A DNA stretch of 10,656 nt from Oscillospiraceae bacterium UBA1230 (GTDB lineage: Bacteria > Bacillota > Clostridia > Oscillospirales > Oscillospiraceae), in contig DBWU01000034.1 of assembly GCA_002309395.1 (NCBI GenBank), positions 16,739 through 27,394 on the forward strand. Direction: 5' to 3'. Both the position numbers and the translations under genes were made by a program. Shown here one piece after another: positions 8,232 to 10,656 of this stretch (position 1 is its first letter; every line of letters begins with the position of its first letter). Under the pieces are notes generated by a model. It was not told the origin of the DNA and did not search any database. It was given only the letters and a program-made list of their open reading frames with translations.

Positions 8232-8828
8232 ATGTTTTTCCACCGTAATAGCGGCGGCGGTTGCAGTTGGCTGCTGGTCGGGTTGGGCAACCCCGGCGCG
8301 CAATACGCCTCTACCCGTCACAATATGGGGTTTCTGGCGCTGGATAAGCTGGCGGACGAGGAGCATTTCTCCTTCCATAAACTCCGCTTCAAGGCGTGGA
8401 CTGCCACGGCGCGGCTGGGCGGCGCGACGGTGCTGGTCATGAAACCCCAGACCTTTATGAACCTCAGCGGCGAGGCGGTCGGGGAGGCGGCGCGGTTTTA
8501 CAAAATTCCGCCGGAACGCGTGCTGGTGATCTCGGACGACGTGTCCCTGCCGGTGGGCAAATTGCGGATCCGCGCCGGCGGCAGTGCCGGCGGACACAAC
8601 GGTTTGAAGAATATCATCAGCCATCTGGGCAGCGATGCGTTCCCCCGGATCAAGGTGGGGGTCGGCATGCCCGACCACCCCGATCACGAGATGGTGGATT
8701 GGGTCACCGGGCGCCCTGGCGCAGCGGAGGAAAAACTGCTGATCGCGGCACTGGACCGCGCCGTGGCGGCGGTGCCGGTGGTGATCGCCGAGGGCGTCGC
8801 GGCGGCGCAGAATCAATTCAACGGCTGA
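8232..8828 (+). CDS. pth: Peptidyl-tRNA hydrolase
   Basis: Cleaves the ester bond of peptidyl-tRNAs dropped from the ribosome, recycling tRNA; cytoplasmic and essential in most bacteria. 198 residues, slightly above the usual 185-195 because of about 12 extra N-terminal residues (MFFHRNSGGG then CSW) before LLVGLGNPG. The active-site set is complete: N20 in GLGNPG, H30 in STRHNMGF, N77 in KPQTFMNLSG, D102 in SDDVSLPVG and N123 in GGHNGLK. The ATG at 8232 has AAGGGAG seven bases upstream; the open frame extends further 5' through the terminator but without a comparable start. The B. subtilis equivalent is spoVC, also just before mfd. It is probably cotranscribed with mfd, which follows after 32 bases. 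Confidence 0.96.
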   Translation: MFFHRNSGGGCSWLLVGLGNPGAQYASTRHNMGFLALDKLADEEHFSFHKLRFKAWTATARLGGATVLVMKPQTFMNLSGEAVGEAARFYKIPPERVLVISDDVSLPVGKLRIRAGGSAGGHNGLKNIISHLGSDAFPRIKVGVGMPDHPDHEMVDWVTGRPGAAEEKLLIAALDRAVAAVPVVIAEGVAAAQNQFNG

Positions 8829-8860
8829 ACGCCATAAAAAAAGGAAGGGAGGCGTGCTGT

Positions 8861-10656
8861 ATGAAAAACCTGATACGGGAACTGGCGGCGCTGCCTCCCG
8901 TCCGTGAGATCGCCGATGCTCTGTCACCCGGTGCATCGGCGCTTCTGACCGGCTTGAGCGGCGTGCATCGCGCCCAGATCGCGGCGGTACTGCACGAGCT
9001 GACGGCGCGCCCCGTGGTGATGATCTGCGCCGATGAGAAGGACGCGTCGCGCCAGGCGGCGGATCTGGCGCTGCTTACCGGCGAACCGGTAACGGTGCTT
9101 CCGGCACGGGAATGGCAGTTCCGTGCCGCGGCGGCGAGCCGCGCCTGGGAATACGAGCGCCTTGCGGCGCTGCGAGAGATGCAAGGCGAACCGCCTGTGG
9201 TGGTGACCACCGTCGCGGCGCTTTGCCAGCGGTGCATTCCGCCGGAGGTGCTGGCGCGGCATACCCACACCCTGACCGTGGGGGAGCGGTGCGACCTGCC
9301 GTCTTTTTGCCAGGCGCTGACGCAGGCGGGGTATAGCCGTGCCGAGCAGGTGGAAGGGCCGGGTCAGTTTGCCCTGCGCGGCGGTATTTTAGACGTATTT
9401 TCCCCCGGCGCCCGGCAGCCGGTGCGCTGCGAGCTGTTCGGGGATGAGATCGACTCGCTGGGTTGGTTCGACGTGGCCACCCAGCGCCGCACCGCCAACT
9501 GCCGGGAGGCGGTGCTGCTTCCCGCCGGGGAGGTTTTGCCTGACGGTGACGCGGCGGAGCGGCTGGAACGTGCCGCCGCCCGTTTACGGGGCGATGCGGC
9601 GGTGAAGACCGCCGATACGCTCCGTGCCGACGCCGCACTGTTGCGGCAGGGGATCGTACCCGGCGGCGCCGACCGGTATCTGGCGGCGGCATATCCGGCG
9701 CTGACCACGGCGCTGGCGTATCTTTCGCCTCGCGCCCTGCCGGTCATCAGCGAAAGCGCCCGGGTAGGCGAGGCTCTGCGCGGCGCCCTCTGGCAGTTGA
9801 AAGAGGACGCGACCGCCGCCATGGAATCAGGCTCGCTGTGCGGCGCCTTCGCGTCGTTGAGTCTGGGGGAGAGCGAGCTGACGGCGGCGCTGTCATCGTT
9901 CCCCGTGGTACAGTTGGAGAGTCTGCCCACCAGCCGTCCGCTGTTACGCCCCACGGGGCTGTGGCACTTGAACGCCAAGCAGATCAGCTCCTACGGCGGC
10001 TCGCTGGATCCCGCCGCCGTGGATCTTACCCACTATCTCACCGCCGGATACCGTTGCATGGTGCTGTGCGGCGGCGAGGTTCGGGCGAAAAATATGCTTC
10101 GCCTGTTGCAGGAGCGGAGCGTCCCCGCCGCGCTGGATCTGTCGGGCGATACGCCGCCGCAGAAGAACGCGGTGCTGATCGGTCTGGGCGCCCTGAGCGC
10201 CGGCAGTGAGTACCCCGAACTGCGTCTGGCGGTTTTAACGGAGGGGCAGTTTACCACGCCTTTGGGCGGCAAAGTCAAACCCTCCGCGCCCCGTCAGAGC
10301 GACCGCCGCCGGAAGCTCCAGTCCTACACCGACCTGTCGCCCGGCGATCTGGTGGTACACGTCCACCACGGGATCGGGCGGTTTGACCGGGTGGTGCGTA
10401 TGCCGGTGGACGGTGTGGAAAAGGATTATATCAAGATCACCTATGCCGGCACGGACTGCCTGTACGTGCCGTGTACTTCGCTGGATCTGGTGAGCAAATA
10501 CATCGGCACGGACGGCGCCGACAGCGACCGCCCCGTGAAGCTCAACAGGCTGGGCGGCACCGAGTGGGCGCGAAGCACCTCCCGTGCCAAAGCTGCGGCG
10601 CGGGATCTGGCAAAGGGTCTTATCGAGCTGTACGCCAGCCGCCAGCGGCTGGGGGG
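8861..10656 (+). CDS. mfd: Transcription-repair coupling factor Mfd, 3'-truncated by window edge
   Basis: 598 codons are visible of about 1,150-1,180. Mfd binds RNA polymerase stalled at DNA damage, pushes it off with its dsDNA translocase and recruits UvrA. What is seen: an N-terminal UvrB-like module with the degenerate P-loop region LLTGLSGVHRAQ (about 28-39), the conserved block GPGQFALRGGILDVF followed by ELFGDEIDS (about 167-205), a linker with a basic patch (SDRRRK, about 477-482), then the RNA-polymerase-interacting CarD-like domain (about 490-550; GDLVVHVHHGIGRF, DYIKITYAG, YVPCTSLDLVSKYIG), and the start of the translocase with LNRLGGTEW (561-569). The helicase motifs and C-terminal autoinhibitory domain lie beyond the window. 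ATG at 8861 has GGGAGG eight bases upstream. No frameshift is seen. Confidence 0.96.
   Translation, partial: MKNLIRELAALPPVREIADALSPGASALLTGLSGVHRAQIAAVLHELTARPVVMICADEKDASRQAADLALLTGEPVTVLPAREWQFRAAAASRAWEYERLAALREMQGEPPVVVTTVAALCQRCIPPEVLARHTHTLTVGERCDLPSFCQALTQAGYSRAEQVEGPGQFALRGGILDVFSPGARQPVRCELFGDEIDSLGWFDVATQRRTANCREAVLLPAGEVLPDGDAAERLERAAARLRGDAAVKTADTLRADAALLRQGIVPGGADRYLAAAYPALTTALAYLSPRALPVISESARVGEALRGALWQLKEDATAAMESGSLCGAFASLSLGESELTAALSSFPVVQLESLPTSRPLLRPTGLWHLNAKQISSYGGSLDPAAVDLTHYLTAGYRCMVLCGGEVRAKNMLRLLQERSVPAALDLSGDTPPQKNAVLIGLGALSAGSEYPELRLAVLTEGQFTTPLGGKVKPSAPRQSDRRRKLQSYTDLSPGDLVVHVHHGIGRFDRVVRMPVDGVEKDYIKITYAGTDCLYVPCTSLDLVSKYIGTDGADSDRPVKLNRLGGTEWARSTSRAKAAARDLAKGLIELYASRQRLG

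Overview
The window is GC-rich, gene-dense bacterial DNA with GC-rich third codon positions and strong GGAGG-type ribosome binding sites. Gene content and order point to an endospore-forming, low-oxygen member of the Bacillota, most likely class Clostridia (Oscillospiraceae-like). The main reasons are a SpoIIQ-like M23 protein behind a sigma-F-like promoter, the glmU-prs-pth-mfd order known from Firmicutes, and the protein sequences themselves. The genus cannot be fixed from the sequence alone.

Layout. (1) 1-732, plus strand: the 3' part of cysK (cysteine synthase), closed by a strong intrinsic terminator. (2) 813-1496, minus strand: a membrane-anchored M23 (LytM) protein resembling SpoIIQ, convergent with cysK. 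(3) 1628-5885, minus strand: an operon trmL-pgk-tpiA-gpmI with gaps of 28 to 47 bases, its own promoter and an intrinsic terminator. It encodes three lower-glycolysis enzymes behind a tRNA wobble-base methyltransferase; gapA is not present. (4) 5886-6111: an AT-rich divergent promoter region. (5) 6112-8207, plus strand: a GlmU-like protein with an intact acetyltransferase half but a shortened, motif-less N-terminal half, then prs (PRPP synthetase) and an intrinsic terminator. (6) 8232-10656, plus strand: pth (peptidyl-tRNA hydrolase) and the 5' half of mfd (transcription-repair coupling factor), which runs off the window.

The genes are mostly housekeeping: glycolysis from 1,3-bisphosphoglycerate to 2-phosphoglycerate plus triose isomerisation, PRPP and cell-wall precursor supply, translation quality control and repair. 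I see no mobile element, CRISPR array, tRNA, rRNA, toxin-antitoxin or phage gene, and no convincing new multi-gene system. The most interesting points are the degenerate GlmU N-terminus, the sigma-F-like promoter of the SpoIIQ-like gene, a possible promoter embedded in the prs terminator, and an insertion in Pgk.
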